Shown: positions 29,349 to 45,400, numbered from the stretch's first letter. The stretch is 64,000 nucleotides of DNA from Dendrophyllia cribrosa (GCA_024195265.1 JAJLRJ010000013.1:12241822-12305821), one strand, 5' to 3'. Made by a program: numbers and translations. The notes: a model not told the origin generated them from the sequence alone.

Positions 29349-32066
29349 GTCCCTGATCAACACATAGGTAAACTGTGGTTTGCATTATACCTTCCTTGTT
29401 CTTGAGAAGACTGTTTATACAGGTCAGGAAGTTCCAGGTGTCATAACAGCCAAACAAGAAAATTCCTGTGACATCGTATAGAGATTTGCTAGAGGCTGTC
29501 CTGGATTAGGTAAGTGACTGTATAAGCATAAACGAAAAATCGATTTCCTTCGCTATAATTGTTGACATATCCAGTCTTTAATTGGAATGAAACCCATGAT
29601 CTTTGCTTTAACGGTGCACCTACTGGTCTCTATCAAAAGTTTAAATTTGTAATGGTTTTGAAAACCATGGAACCTTTTCAAGAATTCTGAAGTTGCTCTT
29701 CAAACATTGTAGTTTGCAATCAAACAAAGCACAGGAGGAAATTGTGAGACTTTAGTTGAATTCAAACCGTTTGCTATATCGGTGAAGCTACTGAGAAAAG
29801 AGACGCTGAACAACACATAGGTAAATTGTGGTTTGCATTATAACTTCCTTGTTCTTGAGAAGACTGTTTATACAGGTCAGGAAGTTCCAGGTGTCGTAAC
29901 AGCCAATGAAGACGCTTCCTGTGACATCGTATGGAGATTTGCCTGGGGCTGTCCTGCAAGAGGTAGGTGACTGTTTAACCATAAAAGAAAAATCGATTTC
30001 CTTCGCTATAATTGTGGACATATCCAGTCTTTAATTGGAATGAAACCCATGATCTTTGCTTTAACGGTTCACCTACTGGTCTCTATCAAAAGTTGTTATT
30101 TGTAATGGTATTCAAAACCATGGAACCTTTTCAACAATTCTGAAGTTGCTCTTCAAACATTGTAGTTAGCAAACAAACAAAGCACAGGAGGAAAATGTGA
30201 GACTTTAGTTGAATTCTTACCGCTTGCTATATCACTGAAGCTACTGAGAAAAGAGACTCTGATCAACACATAGGTAAACTGTGGCTTGCATTATAACTTC
30301 CTTGTTCTTGAGAAGACTGTTTATACAGGTCAGGAAGTTCCAGGTGTCGTAACAGCCAATGAACACGCTTCCTGTGACATCGTATGGAGATTTGCCTGAG
30401 GCTGTCCTGGATTAGGTAAGTGACTGTTTAACCATAAAAGAAAAATCGATTTTCTTCGCTATAATTGTGGACATATCCAGTCTTTAATTGCAATGAAACC
30501 CATGATCTTTGCTTTAACGGTTCACCTACTGGTCTCTATCAAAAGTTGTTATTTGTAATGGTATTCAAAACCATGGAACCTTTTCAACAATTCTGAAGTT
30601 GCTCTTCAAACATTGTAGTTTGCAAACAAACAAAGCACAGGAGGAAAATGTGAGACTTTAGTTGAATTCAAACCGTTTGCTATATCGGTGAAGCTACTGA
30701 GAAAAGAGTCCCTGATCAACACATAGGTAAACTGTGGCTTACATTATAACTTCCTTGTTCTTGAGAAGACTGTTTATACAGGTCAGGAAGTTCCAGGTGT
30801 CATAACAGCCAAACAAGAAAATTCCTGTGACATCGTATAGAGATTTGCTAGAGGCTGTCCTGGATTAGGTAAGTGACTGTATAAGCATAAACGAAAAATC
30901 GATTTCCTTCGCTATAATTGTTGACATATCCAGTCTTTAATTGGAATGAAACCCATGATCTTTGCTTTAACGGTGCACCTACTGGTCTCTATCAAAAGTT
31001 TAAAGTTGTAATGGTTTTGAAAACCATGGAACCTTTTCAACAATTCTGACGTTGCTCTTCAAACATTGTAGTTTGCAATCAAACAAAGCACAGGAGGAAA
31101 TTGTGAGACTTTAGTTGAATTCAAACCGTTTGCTATATCGGTGAAGCTACTGAGAAAAGAGACGCTGAACAACACATAGGTAAATTGTGGTTTGCATTAT
31201 AACTTCCTTGTTCTTGAGAAGACTGTTTATACAGGTCAGGAAGTTCCAGGTGTCGTAACAGCCAATGAAGAAGCTTCCTGTGACATCGTATGGAGATTTG
31301 CCTGGGGCTGTCCTGCAAGAGGTAGGTGACTGTTTAACCATAAAAGAAAAATCGATTTCCTTTGCTATAATTGTGGACATATCCAGTCTTTAATTGGAAT
31401 GAAACCCATGATCTTTGCTTTAACGGTTCACCTACTGGTCTCTATCAAAAGTTGTTATTTGTAATGGTATTCAAAACCATGGAACCTTTTCAACAATTCT
31501 GAAGTTGCTCTTCAAACATTGTAGTTTGCAAACAAACAAAGCACAGGAGGAAAATGTGAGACTTTGGTTGCATTCAAACCGTTTGCTATATCGGTGTAGC
31601 TACTGACAAAAGAGACTCTGATCAACACATAGGTAAACTGTGGCTTGCATTATAACTTCCTTGTTCTTGAGAAGACTGTTTATACAGGTCAGGAAGTTCC
31701 AGGTGTCGTAACAGCCAATGAACACGCTTCCTGTGACATCGTATGGAGATTTGCCTGAGGCTGTCCTGGATTAGGTAAGTGACTGTTTAACCATAAAAGA
31801 AAAATCGATTTTCTTCGCTATAATTGTGGACATATCCAGTCTTTAATTGCAATGAAACCCATGATCTTTGCTTTAACGGTTCACCTACTGGTCTCTATCA
31901 AAAGTTGTTATTTGTAATGGTATTCAAAACCATGGAACCTTTTCAACAATTCTGAAGTTGCTCTTCAAACATTGTAGTTTGCAAACAAACAAAGCACAGG
32001 AGGAAAATGTGAGACTTTAGTTGAATTCAAACCGTTTGCTATATCGGTGAAGCTACTGAGAAAAGA
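29349..32066 (+). repeat. Two copies of a 1359-bp higher-order repeat
   Basis: The AGTCCCTGATCAACACATAG variant recurs at about 29348, 30707 and 32066, a period of 1359 bp (3 x 453). The two copies share unusual variants such as AAACAAGAAAATTCCTG and GACGCTGAACAACAC. The third occurrence begins a different downstream context. Confidence 0.7.
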
Positions 32067-35000
32067 GTCCCTGATCAACACATAGGTAAACTGTGGCTTG
32101 CATTATAACTTCCTTGTTCTTGAGAAGACTGTTTATACAGGTCAGGAAGTCCTGGGTGTCGTGACAGCCAAAGAAGACGCTTCCTGTGACATCGTATGGA
32201 GATTTCCCTGAGGCCGTCCTGCAAGATGTAAGTGACTGTATAAGCATAAAAGAAAAATCGATTTCCTTCGCTATAATTCTGGACATATCGAGTCTTTAAT
32301 AGGAATAAAACCTATGATCTTTCCTGTTAACGGCGACCCTACCGGGATCTACCAAAAGTTGTAAAGGGCAAACAGTATTCGCATTCAAAACCTTGGTCCC
32401 TACACAACAATTCTGAAGTTCCTCTTCCAACAGTGTAGTTTTCAAACAAACAAAGCAGAGGAGGAAAATTTGAGACTTTAGTTTCATTCAAACCGTTTGC
32501 TATATCGGTGAGGCTACTGAGAAAAGAGACTCTGATCAACACATAGGTAAACTGTGGCTTGCATTATAACTTCCTTGTTCTTGAGAAGACTGTTTATACA
32601 GGTCAGGAAGTTCCAGCTGTCGTAACAGCCAATGAAGACGCTTCCTGTGACATCGTATGGAGATTTGCCTGAGGCTGTCCTGTGGACATATCGAGTCTTT
32701 AATAGGAATAAAACCCATGATCTTTCCTGTTAACGGCGACCCTACCGGGATCTACCAAAAGTTGTAAAGGGCAAACAGTATTCGCATTCAAATCCTTGGT
32801 CCCTATACAACAATTCTGAAGTTCCTCTTCCAACAGTGTAGTTTTCAAACAAACAAAGCAGAGGAGGAAAATGTGAGACTTTAGTTGCATTCAAACCGTT
32901 TGCTATATCGGTGAAGCTACTGAAGAGACTCTGATAAACACATAGGTAAGCTGTGGCTTTCATTATAACTTCCTTGTTCTTGAGAAGACTGTTTATACAG
33001 GTCAGGAAGTTCCAGGTGTCGTAACAGCCAATGAAGACGCTTCCAATGACATCGTATGGAGATTTGCCTGAGGCTGTCCTGCAAGAGGTAAGTGACTGTA
33101 TAACCATAAAAGAAAAATCGATTTCCTTCGCTATAATTGTTGACATATTCAGTCTTTAATTGGAATGAAACCCATGATCTTTGCTTTAACGGTGCACCTA
33201 CTGGTCTCTATCAAAAGTTTAAATTTGTAATGGTATTCAAAACCATGGAACCTTTTCAACAATTCTGAAGTTGCTCTTCAAACATTGTAGTTTGCAAACA
33301 AAGAAAGCACAGGAGGAAAATGTGAGACTTCGGTTGCATTCAAATCGTTTGCTATATCGGTGAAGCTACTGAGAAAAGAAACTCTGATCAACACATAGGT
33401 AAACTGTGGTTTGCATTATAACTTCCTTGTTCTTGAGAAGAAGACTGTTTATACAGGTCGGGAAGTTCCAGGTGTCATAACAGCCAAACAAGAGTCTTCC
33501 TGTGACATCGTATAGAGATTTGCTAGAGGCTGTCCTGGATTAGGTAAGTGACTGTATAAGCATAAACGAAAAATCGATTTTCTTCGCTATAATTGTTGAC
33601 ATATCCAGTCTTTAATTGGAATGAAACCCATGATCTTTGCTTTAACGATGCACCTACTGGTCTCTATCAAAAGTTGAAATTTGTAATGGTATTCAAAACC
33701 ATGGAACCTTTTCAACAATTCTGAAGTTGCTCTTCAAACATCGTAGTCTGCAAACAAACAAAACACAGGAGGAAAATGTGAGACTTTAGTTGCATTCAAA
33801 CCGTTTGCTATATCGGTGAAGCTACTGAGAAAAGAGACTCTGATCAACACATAGGTAAACTGTGGCTTGCATTATAACTTCATTGTTCTTGAGAAGACTG
33901 TTTATACAGGTCAGGAAGTCCTAGGTGTCGTGACAGCCAAAGAAGACGCTTCCTGTGACATCGTATGGAGATTTGCCTGAGGCCGTCCTGCAAGAGGTAA
34001 GTGACTGTATAAGCATAAAAGAAAAATCGATTTCCTTCGCTATAATTGTGGACATATCGAGTCTTTAATAGGAATAAAACCCTTGATCTTTCCTGTTAAC
34101 GGCGACCCTACCGGGATGTACCAAAAGTTGTAAAGGGCAAACAGTATTCGCATTCAAAACCTTGGTCCCTACACAACAATTCTGAAGTTCCTCTTCCAAC
34201 AGTGTAGTTTTCAAACAAACAAAGCAGAGGAGGAAAATGTGAGACTTTAGTTGCATTCAAACCGTTTGCTATATCGGTGAGGCTACTGAGAAAAGAGACT
34301 CTGATCAACACATAGGTAAACTGTGGCTTGCATTATAACTTCCTTGTTCTTGAGAAGACTGTTCATACAGGTCAGGAAGTTCCAGGTATCATAACAGCCA
34401 ATGAAGACGCTTCCTGTGACATCGTATGCAGATTTGCCTGAGGCTGTCCTGCAAGAGGTAAGTGACTGTATAACCATAAAAGAAAAATCGATTTCCTTCG
34501 CTATAAATGTTGACATATCCAGTCTTTAATTGGAATGAAACCCATGATCTTTGCTTTAACGGTGCACCTACTGGTCACTATCAAAAGTTGAAATTTGTAA
34601 TGGTATTGAAAACCATGGAACCTTTTCAACAATTCTGAAGTTGCTCTTCAAACATTGTAGTTTACAAACAAACAAAGCACAGGAGGAAAATGTGAGAATT
34701 TAGTTGAAATCAAACCGTTTGCTATATCGGTGAAGCTACTGAGAAATGAGATTCTGATCAACACATAGGTAAACTGTGGCTTGCATTATAACTTCCTTGT
34801 TCTTGAGAATACTGTTTATACAGGTCAGGAAGTTCCAGGTGTCGTAACAGCCAATGAAGACGCTTCCTGTGACATCGTATGGAGATTTGCCTGAGGCTGT
34901 CCTGCAAGAGGTAGGTGACTGTTTAACCATAAAAGAAAAATAGATTTCCTTCGCTATAATTGTGGACATATCCAGTCTTTAATTGGAATGAAACCCATGA

Positions 35001-38000
35001 TCTTTGCTTTAACGGTTCACCTACTGGTCTCTATCAAAAGTTGTAATTTGTAAAGGTATTCAAAACCATGGAACCTTTTCAACAATTCTGAAGTTGCTCT
35101 TCAAACATTGTAGTTTGCAAACAAAGAAAACCCAGGAGAAAAATGTGAGACTTTAGTTGCATTCAAACCGTTTGCTATATCGGTGAAGCTACTGAGAAAA
35201 GAGACTCTGATCAACACATAGGTAAACTGTGGCTTGCATTATAACGTTAACAATTCTGAAGTTGCTCTTCAAACATTGTAGTTTGCAAACAAACAAAGCA
35301 CAGGTGGAAAATGTGAGACTTTAGTTGAATTCAAACCGTTTGCTATATCGGTGAAGCTACTGAGAAAAGAGACTCTGATCAACACATAGGTAAACTGTGC
35401 TTGCATTATAACTTCCTTGTTCTTGAGAAGACTGTTTTTACAGGTCAGGAAGTTCCAGGTGTCGTAACAGCCAATGAAGACGCTTCCTGTGACATCGTAT
35501 GGAGATTTGCCTGAGGCTGTCCTACAAGAGGTAGGTGACTGTTTAACCATAAAAGAAAAATCGATTTCCTTCGTTATAATTGTGGACATATCCAGTCTTT
35601 AATTGGAATGAAACCCATGATCTTTGCTTTAACGGTTCACCTACTGGTCTCTATCAAAAGTTGTAATTTGTAATGGTATTCAAAACCATGGCACCTTTTC
35701 AACAATTCTGAAGTTGCTCTTCAAACATTGTAGTTTGCAAACAAACAAAGCACAGGAGGAAAATGTGAGACATATTGGGCTCTACTAAAACTTGAAAGTT
35801 TTAATGGCATTCAAAACCACGGTCGTAGCTCAACAATTCTCAAGTTACTCTTTAAACAATGTACTTTGCAAACAAACAAAATACGGGAGGAAAATGTGAG
35901 ACCATAGTTGCATTCAAACCGTTTCCTATATCGGTGAAGATACTGAGAAAACAGACGCTCATCACAACATAGGTAGATTCTGACTTGCATTATAACTTCC
36001 TTGTTCTTGAGAAGACTGTTTACACAGGTCAGGAAGTTCCAGGTGTCATAACAGCCAAAGAAGACGCTTCCTGTGACATCGTATGGAGATTTGCCCAAGG
36101 CTGTCCTGCAAGAGATAAGTGACTGTATAAGCATAAAAGAAAAATCGATTTCCTTCGCTATAATTGGGACATATCCAGTCTTTAATGGGAATGAAATCCA
36201 TGATCTTTGATTTAACGGTGCACCTACTGGTCTCTATCAAAAGTTGCAATTTGTAATGGCATTCAAACCATGGAATCTCCTCAACAATTCTGAAGTTGCT
36301 CTTCAAACATTGTAGTTTGCAAACAAACAAAACACAGGAGGAAAATGTGAGACTTTAGTTGCATTCAAACCGTTTGCTATATCGGTGAAGCTACTGAGAA
36401 AAGTGACTCTGATCAACACATAGGTAAACTGTGGTTTGCATTATAACTTCATTGTTCTTGAGAAGACTGTTTATACTGGTCAGGAAGTTCCAAGTGTCAT
36501 AACAACCAAACAAGAGTCTTTCTGTGACATCGTTTAGAGATTTTCTAGAGGCTCTCCTGGATTAGGTAAGTGACTGTATAAGCATAAAGGAAAAATCGAT
36601 TTCCTTCGCTATAATTGTTTACTTATCCAGTCTTTAATTGGAATGAAACCCATGATCTTTGCTTTAACGGTGCACTTACTGGTCTCTATCAAAAGTTGAA
36701 ATTTGTAATGGTATTCAAAACCATGGAACCTTTTCAACAATTCTGAAGTTGCTCTTCAAACATTGTAGTTTGCAAACAAACAAAGCACAGGAGGAAAATG
36801 AGAGACTTTAGTTGAATTCAAACCGTTTGCTATATCGGTGAAGCTACTGACAAAAGAGACTCTGATCCACACATAGGTAAACTGTGGCTTGCATTATAAC
36901 TTCCTTGTTCTTGAGAAGACTGTTTATACAGGTCAGGAAGTTCCAGGTGTCGTAACAGCCAATGAAGACGCTTCCTGTGACATCGTATGGAGATTTGCCT
37001 GATGCTGTCCTGTGGACATATCGAGTCTTTAATAGGAATAAAACCCATGATCTTTCCTGTTGACGGCGACACGACCGGGATCCACCAAAAGTTGTAAAGG
37101 GCAAACAGTATTCGCATTCAAAACCTTGGTCCCTACACAACAATTCTGAAGTTCCTCTTCCAACAGTGTAATTTTCAAACAAACAAAGCAGAGGAGGAAA
37201 ATGTGAGACTTTAGTTGCATTCAAACCGTTTGCTATATCGGTGAGGCTACTGAGAAAAGAGACTCTGATCAACACATAGGTAAACTGTGGCTTGCATTAT
37301 AACTTCCTTGTCCTTGAGAAGACTGTTCATACAGGTCAGGAAGTTCTAGGTATCATAACAGCCAATGAAGACGCTTCCTGTGACATCGTATGGAGATTTG
37401 CCTGAGGCTGTCCTGCAAGAAGTAAGTGACGGTATAACCATAAAAGAAAAATCGATTTCCTTCGCTATAATTGTGGACATATCCAGTCTTTAATTGGAAT
37501 GAAACCCATGATCTTTGCTTTAACGGTGCACCTACTGGTCTCTATCAAAAGTTGTAATTTGTAATGGTATTCAAAACCATGGCACCTTTTCAACAATTCT
37601 GAAGTTGCTCTTCAAACATTGTAGTTTGCAAACAAACAAAACACAGGAGGAAAATGTGAGACTTTAGTTGCATTCAAGCCGTTTGCTATGTCGTGAAGCT
37701 ACTGATAAAAGAGACCCTGATCAACACATAGGTAAACTGTGGCTTGCATTATAACTTCCTTGTTCTTGAGAAGACTGTTTATACAGGTCAGGAACTTCCA
37801 GGTGTCGTAACAGCCAATGAGGACGCTTCCTGTGACATCGTATGGAGATTTGCCTGAGGCTGTCCTGCAAGAGGTAGGTCACTGTTTAACCATAAAAGCA
37901 AAATCGCTTTCGTCCGCTATAATTGTGGACATATCCAGTCTTTAATTGGAATGAAACCCATGATCTTTGCTTTAACGGTTCACCTACTGGTCTTCATCAA

Positions 38001-38604
38001 AAGTTGTAATTTGTAATGGTATTCAAAACCATGGAACCTTTTCAACAATTCTGAAGTTGCTCTTCAAACATTGTAGTTTGCAAACGAACAAAGCACAGGA
38101 GAAAAATGTGAGACTTTAGTTGCATTCAAACCGTTTGCCATATCGGTGAAGCTGCTGAGAAAGGAGACTCTGATCAACACATAGGTAAGCTGTGGCTTGC
38201 ATTATAACTTCCTTGTTCTTGAGAAGACTGTTTATACAGGTCAGGAAGTTCCAGGTGTCGTGACAGCCAAAGAAGACGCTTCCTGGGACATCGTATAGAG
38301 ATTTGCTAGACGCTATCCTGGATTAGTTAAGTGACTGTATAAGCATAAATGAAAAATCGATTTCCTTCGCTATAGTTGTTGACATATCCAGTCTTTAATT
38401 GGAATGAAACCCATGATCTTTGCTTTAACGGTGCACCTACAGGTCTCTATCAAAAGTTGCAATTTGTAATGGAATTCAAAACCATGGAACCTCCTCAACA
38501 ATTCTGAAGTTGCTCTTCAAACGTTGTGGTTTGTAAACAAACAAAGCACAGGAGGAAAATGTGAGACTTTAGTTGAATTCAAACCGTTTGCTATATCGGT
38601 GAAG

Positions 38605-39401
38605 CTACTGAGAAAAGACTCCCTGATCAACACATAGGTAAACAGTGGCTTGCATTATAACTTCCTTGTTCTTGAGAAGACTGTTTATACAGGTCAGGAA
38701 GTCCCAGGTGTCGTGACAGCCAAAGAAGACGCTTCCTGTGACATCGTATAGAGATTTGCCTGAGGCCGTCCTGCAAGAGGTAAGTGACTGTATAAGCATA
38801 AAAGAAAAATCGATTTCCTTCGCTATAATTGTGGACATATCGAGTCTTTAATAGGAATAAAACCCATGATCTTTCCTGTTAACGGTGACCCTACCGGGAT
38901 CTACCAAAAGTTGTAAAGGGCAAACAGTATTCGCATTCAAAACCTTGGTCCCTACACAACAATTCTCAAGTTCCTCTTCCAACAGTGTAGTTTTCAAACA
39001 AACAAAGCAGAGGAGGAAAATGTGAGACTTTAGTTGCATTCAAACCGTTTGCTATATCGGTGAGGTTACTGAGAAAAAAGACTGTGATCAACACATAGGC
39101 AAACTGTGGCTTGCATTATAACTTCCTTGTTCTTGAGAAGACTGTTTATACAGGTCAGGAAGTTCCAGTTATCATAACAGCCAATGAAGACGCTTCCTGT
39201 GACATCGTATGGAGATTTGCCTGAGGCTGTCCTGTGGACATATCGAGTCTTTAATACGAATAAAAACCCATGATCTTTCCTGTCAACGGCGACCCTACCG
39301 GGATCTACCAAAAGTTGTAATGGGCAAACAGTATTCGCATTCAAAACCTTGGTCCCTACACAACAATTCTGAAGTTCCTCTTCCAACAGTGTAGTTTTCA
39401 A
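38605..39401 (+). repeat. Higher-order block, copy 3
   Basis: Shares most diagnostic variants with 25701-26497 (12904 bp upstream) but is more diverged than copies 1 and 2 are from each other. Confidence 0.7.
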
Positions 39402-42400
39402 AGAAACAAAGCACAGGAGGAAAATGTGAGACTTTAGTTGAATTCAAACCGTTTGCAATATCGGTGAAGCTACTGAGAAAAGAGACTCTGATCAACACAT
39501 AGGTAAACTGTGGCTTGCATTATAACCTCCTTGTTCTTGAGAAGACTGTTCATACAGGTCAGGAAGTTCCAGGTATCATAACAGCCAATGAAGACGCTTC
39601 CTGTGACATCGTATGGAGATTTGCCTGAGGCTGTCCTGCAAGAGGTAAGTGACTATATAACCATAAAAGAAAAATCGATTTCCTTCGCTATAATTGTTGA
39701 CATATCCAGTCTTTAATTGGAATGAAACCCATGATCTTTGCTTTAACGGTGCACCTACTGGTCTCTATCAAAAGTTAAAATTTGTAATGGTATTCAAAAC
39801 CATGGAACCTTTTCAACAATTCTGAAGTTGCTCTTCAAACATTGTAGTTTGCAAACAAACAAAGCACAGGAGGAAAATGTGAGACTTTAGTTGCATTCAA
39901 ACCGTTTGCTATGTCGGTGAAGCTACTGAGAGAAGAGACGCTGATCAACACATAGGTAAACTGTGGTTTGTATTATAACTTCCTTGTTCTTGAGAAGACT
40001 GTTTATACAGGTCAGGAAGTTCCAGGTGTCATAACAGCCAAACAAGAGTCTGCCTGTGACATCGTATAGAGATTTGCTAGAGGCTGTCCTGGATTAGGTA
40101 AGTGACCGTATAAGCATAAACGAAAAGTCGATTTCCTTCGCTATAATTGTTGACATATCCAGTCTTTAATTGGAATGAAACCCATGATCTTTGCTTTAAC
40201 GGTTCACCTACCGGTCTCTATCAAAAGTTGTAATTTGTAATGGTATTCAAAACGATGGAACCTTTTCAACAATTCTGAAGTTGTTCTTCAAACATTGTAG
40301 TTTGCAAACAAACAAAACACAGGAGGAAAATGTGAGACTTTAGTTGCATTCAAACCGTTTGCTATATCGGTGAAGCTACTGAGAAAAGTGACTCTGATCA
40401 ACACATAGGTAAACTGTGGTTTGCATTATAACTTCATTGTTCTTGAGAAGACTGTTTATACAGGTCAGGAAGTTCCAAGTGTCATAACAGCCAAACAAGA
40501 GTCTTTCTGTGACATCGTTTAGAGATTTTCTACAGGCTCTCCTGGATTAGGTAAGTGATTGTATAAGCATAAAGGAAAAATCGATTTCCTTCGCTATAAT
40601 TGTTTACATATCCAGTCTTTAATTGGAATGAAACCCATGATCTTTGCTTTAACGGTGCACTTACTGGTCTCTATCAAAAGTTGAAATTTGTAATGGTATT
40701 CAAAACCATGGAACCTTTTCAACAATTCTGAAGTTGCTCTTCAAACATTGTAGTTTGCAAACGAACAAAGCACAGGAGGAAAATGGGAGACTTTAGTTGA
40801 ATTCAAACCGTTTGCTATATCGGTGAAGCTACTGACAAAAGAGACTCTGATCCACACATAGGTAAACTGTGGCTTGCATTATAACTTCCTTGTTCTTGAG
40901 AAGACTGTTTATACAGGTCAGAAAGTTCCAGGTGTCGTAACAGCCAATGAAGACGCTTCCTGTGACATCGTATGGAGATTTGCCTGAGGCTGTCCTGCAA
41001 GAGGTAGGTGACTGTTTAACCATAAAAGAAAAATCGATTTCCTTCGCTATAATTCTGGACATATCCAGTCTTTAATTGGAATGAAACCCATGATCTTAGC
41101 TTTAACGGTTCACCTACTGGTCTCTATCAAAAGTTGTAATTTGTAATGGTATTCAAAACCATGGAACCTTTTCAACAATTCTGAAGTTGCTCTTCAAACA
41201 TTGTAGTTTGCAAACAAACAAAACACAGGAGGAAAATGTGAGACTTTAGTTCAATTCAAACCGTTTGCTATATCGGTGAAGCTACTGAGAAAAGACTCCC
41301 TGATCAACACATAGGTAAACTGTGGCTTGCATTATAACTTCCTTGTTCTTGAGAAGACTGTTTATACAGGTCAGGAAGTCCCAGGTGTCGTGAGAGCCAA
41401 TGAAGACCCTTCCTGTGACATCGTATGGAGGTTTGCCTGAGGCTGTCCGTCAAGAGGTAAGTGACTGTATAAGCATAAAAGAAAAATCGATTTCCTTCGC
41501 TATAATTGTGGACATATCGAGTCTTTAATAGGAATAAAACCCATGATCTTTCCTGTTAACGGCGACCCTACCGGGATGTACCAAAAGTTGTAAAGGGCAA
41601 ACAGTATTCGCATTCAAAACCTTGGTCCCTACACAACAATTCTGAAGTTCCTCTTCCAACAGTGTAGTTTTCAAACAAACAAAGCAGAGGAGGAAAATGT
41701 GAGACTTTAGTTGCATTCAAACCGTTTGCTATATCGGTGAGGCTACTGAGAAAAGAGACTCTGATCAACACATAGGTAAACTGTGGCTTGCATTATAACT
41801 TCTTTGTTCTTGTAAAGACTGTTTATACAGGTCAGGAAGTTCCAGGTGTCGTAACAGCCAATGAAGACGCTTCCTGTGACATCGTATGGAGATTTGCCTG
41901 AGGCTGTCCTGCAAGAGGTAGGTGACTGTTTAACCATAAAAGAAAAATCGCTTTGCTTCGCTATAATTGTGGACATATCCAGTCTTTAATTGGAATGAAA
42001 TTCATGATCTTTGCTTTAACGGTGCACCTACTTGTCTCTATCAAAAGTTGAAATTTGTAATGGTATTCAAAACCGTGGAACCTTTTCAACAATTCTGAAG
42101 TTGCTCTTCAAACATTGTAGTTTGCAAACAAACAAAGCACAGGAGGAAAATGTGAGACTTTAGTTGAATTCAAACCGTTTGCTATATCGGTGAAGCTACT
42201 GAGAAAAGAGACTCTGATCAACACATAGGTAAACTGTGGCTTGCATTATAACTTCCTTGTTCTTGAGAAGACTGTTTATACAGGTCAGGAAGTCCCAGGT
42301 GTCGTGACAGCTAAAGAAGACGCTTCCTGTGACATGGTATGGAGATTAGCCTGAGGCTGTCCTGCAAGAGGTAAGTGACTGTATAAGCATAAAAGAAAAA

Positions 42401-45400
42401 TCGATTTCCTTCGCTATAATTGTGGACATATCCAGTCTTTAATTGGAATAAAACCCATTTTCTTTGCTTGAACGATTCACCTACTGATCTTTATCAAAAG
42501 TTGTAATTTGTTATGGTATTCAATACCATGGAACCTTTTCAACAATTCTGAAGTTGCTCTTCAAGCATTGTATTTTGCAAACAAACAAAGCATAGGAGGA
42601 AAATGTGAGACTTTAGTTGCATTCAAACCATTTGCTATATCGGTGAAGCTTCTGAGAAAAGAGTCCCTGATCAACACATAGGTAAACTGTGGCTTGCATT
42701 ATAACTTCCTTGTTCTTGAGAAGACTGTTTATACAGGTCAGGAAGTTCCAGGTGTCGTGACAGCCAAAGAAGACGCTTCCTGTGACATCGTATGGAGATT
42801 TGCCTGAGGCTGTCCTGCAAGAGGTAAGTGACTTTATAACCATAAAAGAAAAAAATCGATTTCCTTCGCTACAATTGTGGACATATCGAGTCTTCAATGG
42901 GAATGAAATCCATGATCTTTGCTTTAACGGTGGACTTACAGGTCTCTATAAAAAGTTGCAATTTGTAATGTATTCAAAACCATGGTCCCTACTCAACAAT
43001 TCTGAAGTTGCTCTTCAAGCATTGTATTTTGCAAACAAACAAAGCACAGCAGGAAAATGTGAGACTTAAGTTGCATTCAAACCGTTTGCTATATCGGTGA
43101 AGCTACAGAGAAAAGAGACTCTGATCAACACATAGGTAAACTGTGGCTTGCATTATAACTTCCTTGTTCTTGAGAAGACTGTTTATACAGGTCAGGAAGG
43201 TCCAGGTGTCATAACAGCCAAAGAAGACGCTTCCTGGGACGTCGTATAGAGATTTGCTAGACGCTATCCTGGATTAGTTAAGTGACTGTATAAGCATAAA
43301 TGAAAAATCGATTTCCTTCGCTACAATTGTTGACATATCCAGTCTTTAATTGGAATAAAACCCATGATCTTTCCTGTTAACGGCGACCCTACCGGGATCT
43401 ACCAAAAGTTGTAAAGGGCAAACAGTATTCGCATTCAAAACCTTGGTCCCTACACAACAATTCTGAAGTTCCTCTTCCAACAGTGTAGTTTTCAAACAAA
43501 CAAAGCAGAGGAGGAAAATGTGAGACTTTAGTTGCATTCAAACCGTTTGCTATATCGGTGAGGCTACTGAGAAAAGAGACTCTGATCAACACATAGTAAA
43601 CTGTGGCTTGCATTATAACTTCCTTGTTCTTGAGAAGACTGTTCATACAGGTCAGGAAGTTCCAATGAAGACGCTTCCTGTGACATCGTATGGAGATTTG
43701 CCTGAGGCTGTCCTGCAAGAGGTAAGTGACTGTATAACCATAAAAGAAAAATCGATTTCCTTCGCTATAATTGTGGACATATCCAGTCTTTAATTGGAAT
43801 GAAACCCATGATCTTTGCTTTATCGGTGCACCTACTGGTCTCTATCAAAAGTTTAAATTTGTAATTGTATTCAAAACCATGGAACCTTTTCAACAATTCT
43901 GAAGTTGTTCTTCAAACATTGTAGTTTGCAAACAAACAAAGCACAGGAGGAAAACGTGAGACTTAAGTTGCATTCAAACCGTTTGCTATATCGGTGAAGC
44001 TACTGAGAAAAGAGACTCTGATCAACACATAGGTAAACTGTGGCTTGCATTATAACTTCCTTGTTCTTGAGAAGACTGTTTATACAGGTCAGGAAGTTCC
44101 AGGTGTCATCACAGCCAAACAAGAGTCTTCCTGTGACATCGTATAGAGATTTTCTAGAGGCTGTCCTGGATTAGGTAGGTGACTGTATAAGCATAAACGA
44201 AAAATCGATTTCCTTCGCTATAATTGTTGACATATCCAGTCTTTAATTGGAATGAAACCCATGGTCTTTGCTTTAACGGTGCACCTACTGGTCTCTATCA
44301 AAAGTTGAAATTTGAAATGGTATTGAAAACCATGGAACCTTCTCAACAATTCTGAAGTTGCTCTTCAAACATTGTAGTTTGCAAACAAACAAAGCACAGG
44401 AGGAAAATGTGAGACTTTAGTTGAATTCAAACCGTTTGCTATATCGGTGAAGCTACTGAGAAAAGAGACTCTGATCAACACATAGGTAAACTGTGGCTTG
44501 CATTATAACTTCCTTGTTCTTGAGAAGACTGTTTATACAGGTCAGGAAGTTCCAGGTGTCGTAACAGCCAATGAAGACGCTTCCTGTGATATCGTATGGA
44601 GATTTGCCTGAGGCTGTCCTGCAAGAGGTAGGTGACTGTTTAACCATAAAAGAAAAATCGATTTCCTTCGTTATAATTGTGGACATATCCAGTCTTTAAT
44701 TGGAATGAAACCCATGATCTTTGCTTTAACGGTTCACCTACTGGTCTCTATCAAAAGTTGTAATTTGTAATGGTATTCAAAACCATGGAACCTTTTCAAC
44801 AATTCTGAAGTTGCTCTTCAAACATGGTAGTTTGCAAGCAAACAAAACACAGGAGGAAAATGTGAGACATTAGTTGCATTCAAACCGTTTGCTATATCGG
44901 TGAAGCTACTGAGAAAAGAGACTCTGATCAACACATAGGTAAACTGTGGCTTGCATTATAACTTCCTTGTTCTTGAGAAGACTGTTTATACAGGTCAGGA
45001 AGTTCCAGGTGTCGTAACAGCCAATGAAGACGCTTCCTGTGACATCGTATGGAGATTTGCCTGAGGCTGTCCTGTGGACATATCGAGTCTTTAATAGGAA
45101 TAAAACCCATGATCTTTCCTGTTAACGGCGACCCTACCGGGATCTACCAAAAGTTGTAAAGGGCAAACAGTATTCGCATTCAAAACCTTGGTCCCTACAC
45201 AACAATTCTTAAGTTCCTCTTCCAACAGTGTAGTTTTCAAACAAACAAAGCGGAGGAGGAAAATGTGAGACTTAAGTTGAATTGAAACCGTTTGCTATAT
45301 CGGTGAAGCTACTGGGAAAAGAGACTCTGATCAACACATAGGTAAACTGAGGCTTGCATTATAACTTCCTTGTTCTTGAGAAGACTGTTCCTACAGGTCA